From an uncultured delta proteobacterium (GTDB lineage Bacteria; Myxococcota_A; Polyangia; Polyangiales; Ga0077539), in NCBI GenBank assembly GCA_903860995.1, contig CAIOSS010001098.1:1-6264 (forward strand): 6,264 bases of DNA, given 5' to 3'. The notes below the pieces were generated by a model. That model saw only the letters and a program-made list of their open reading frames with translations, was not told the origin of the DNA and did no database searches. Position numbers and translations under genes: made by a program. Of the stretch, positions 5,463 through 6,264 are shown one piece after another. The number at the start of each line of letters is the position of its first letter. The first letter of the stretch is position 1.

Positions 5463-6264
5463 CGTGACCCCCGCCCCCACCGTCGCCAACGCCGAGCACG
5501 AGGTGCTCTACCAGCTCGTGAAGCGCGCCGAGATCAACCCCATGGAGGTCGAGGACCACGCGCGCGCCGCCATCGAGGTCACCGTCCTCTGGAACCGCTC
5601 GGCCCTCCACGTCGCGCACCTCGAAGACGACCGCGGCTTCGCCCTCAGCAGCGTCGCGCCGTCGCTCCCGTCGCCCGCGACGCGCATGCTCCCCGCGCTC
5701 GGCCTGGGCAGCGCGGCGATGCTCGGCGGCGCCGTCGCCGCGAGCCTCGGGGTGGCCTCGCTGGGCGCGCTCGCCACGGTCGTGGGCGTCGGCTTCGGCG
5801 TGCGGCGCCACCAGCAGAACGAGGCCGTGCGCCAGGACGGCGGGCGCTTCGTCGTCGACGCGGAGATGCTCGGCGCGGACGAGCTCCCGGTGGTGACGCG
5901 CGACGGCGCGAGCGCGCGCTTCGTCTTCGCCGCGGGCGCCACCGGCGAGGTGGAGATCGACGGCGAGAAGCGCTCCCTCGCCGAGCTCACGGCGCAGGGC
6001 CTCGCGCGCCCCTCCCCGGTGCTGGAGGGCGCCTTCGAGGTCGCGATGGTCCCGGGCGGCAAGTACCGCATGGAGATCAACGGGCTCACGGTGGTGGCCA
6101 AGGCCGTGCGCGCGGGCCGTCGCGCCCTCGTGGCGACCGGGCGCGACCGCGGGCTGCGGGGCGCCTCCCTCGGCGCGGCGGTGGCGGTGGCGGCCCTCCT
6201 CGGCGTGATGCGCTTCGCGTCCCGCGAAGACGCCGGGCTGCTCGCCGACGGCGACCGCGACGAC
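5446..6264 (+). CDS. AgmX/PglI-like membrane protein, N-terminal part, truncated by window end
   Basis: The frame is open from the ATG at 5446 to the window edge (273 codons, no stop). Residues 42-60 (AIEVTVLWNRSALHVAHLE) and 135-225 (FVVDAEMLGADELP, then FAAGATGEVEIDGEK, AFEVAMVPGGKYRMEINGLT) resemble the β-rich N-terminal region of myxobacterial proteins annotated with an AgmX/PglI C-terminal domain. Those are TonB-like envelope proteins, some tied to gliding motility. That domain would lie beyond the window, so the family call is tentative. A glycine- and alanine-rich hydrophobic stretch at about 85-119 could form one or two membrane helices, and a second at about 239-256 precedes an acidic tail. 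The start is supported by an AGAGG site 7 nt upstream. The leader contains a hairpin and a possible ECF promoter, so the gene may respond to envelope stress. Confidence 0.6.
   Translation, partial: MTTLRPVTPAPTVANAEHEVLYQLVKRAEINPMEVEDHARAAIEVTVLWNRSALHVAHLEDDRGFALSSVAPSLPSPATRMLPALGLGSAAMLGGAVAASLGVASLGALATVVGVGFGVRRHQQNEAVRQDGGRFVVDAEMLGADELPVVTRDGASARFVFAAGATGEVEIDGEKRSLAELTAQGLARPSPVLEGAFEVAMVPGGKYRMEINGLTVVAKAVRAGRRALVATGRDRGLRGASLGAAVAVAALLGVMRFASREDAGLLADGDRDD

Noticed and set aside
1..6264. CRISPR arrays, tRNA or rRNA genes, insertion sequences, attachment sites
   Set aside because: I saw no regularly spaced repeats, cloverleaf-forming segments, transposase-like proteins or terminal inverted repeats on either strand.

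Overview
The window is very GC-rich (roughly 70% or more by eye), with C or G in nearly all third codon positions. Coding is dense and lies on both strands. The gene set is an unusual haem-copper oxidase subunit, a PAAR-like DUF4280 protein, a polyhydroxyalkanoate-system protein and the N-terminal part of what looks like an AgmX/PglI-type protein. This fits a member of the Myxococcota, probably an environmental one. That assignment is an inference from gene content, because no rRNA or other marker is present.

Layout. (1) 1-2057, plus strand: the 3' part of a cytochrome c oxidase subunit I gene, whose start lies before the window, translationally coupled through an ATGA overlap to a dihaem cytochrome c. 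This is the end of a respiratory operon. (2) 2041-2337, minus strand: a small polyhydroxyalkanoic-acid-system family protein whose 3' end overlaps the cytochrome gene tail to tail. (3) 2427-3842, plus strand: a full-length class I CPD photolyase with all FAD, Trp-triad and substrate landmarks. It is divergent from the PHA gene across 89 bp. (4) 3853-4242, minus strand: a DUF4280 PAAR-like protein with a strong ribosome binding site and no secretion genes beside it. (5) 4352-5299, plus strand: a diacylglycerol/sphingosine-kinase-type lipid kinase. (6) 5300-5445: the only non-coding stretch with several signals. It holds a possible ECF-sigma promoter, a dyad over its -35 element and a strong hairpin just before the ribosome binding site. 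(7) 5446-6264, plus strand: the N-terminal 273 residues of a membrane protein resembling AgmX/PglI proteins, cut by the window end.

Apart from the oxidase and cytochrome pair, the genes do not form one pathway. They look like single-gene or two-gene transcription units in ordinary chromosomal sequence. I found no CRISPR array, tRNA, rRNA, insertion sequence or attachment site. There is no convincing new multi-gene system here. The points most worth checking are the missing K-channel lysine in the oxidase, the 5' leader at 5365-5462, and the orphan spike-tip-like DUF4280 gene.
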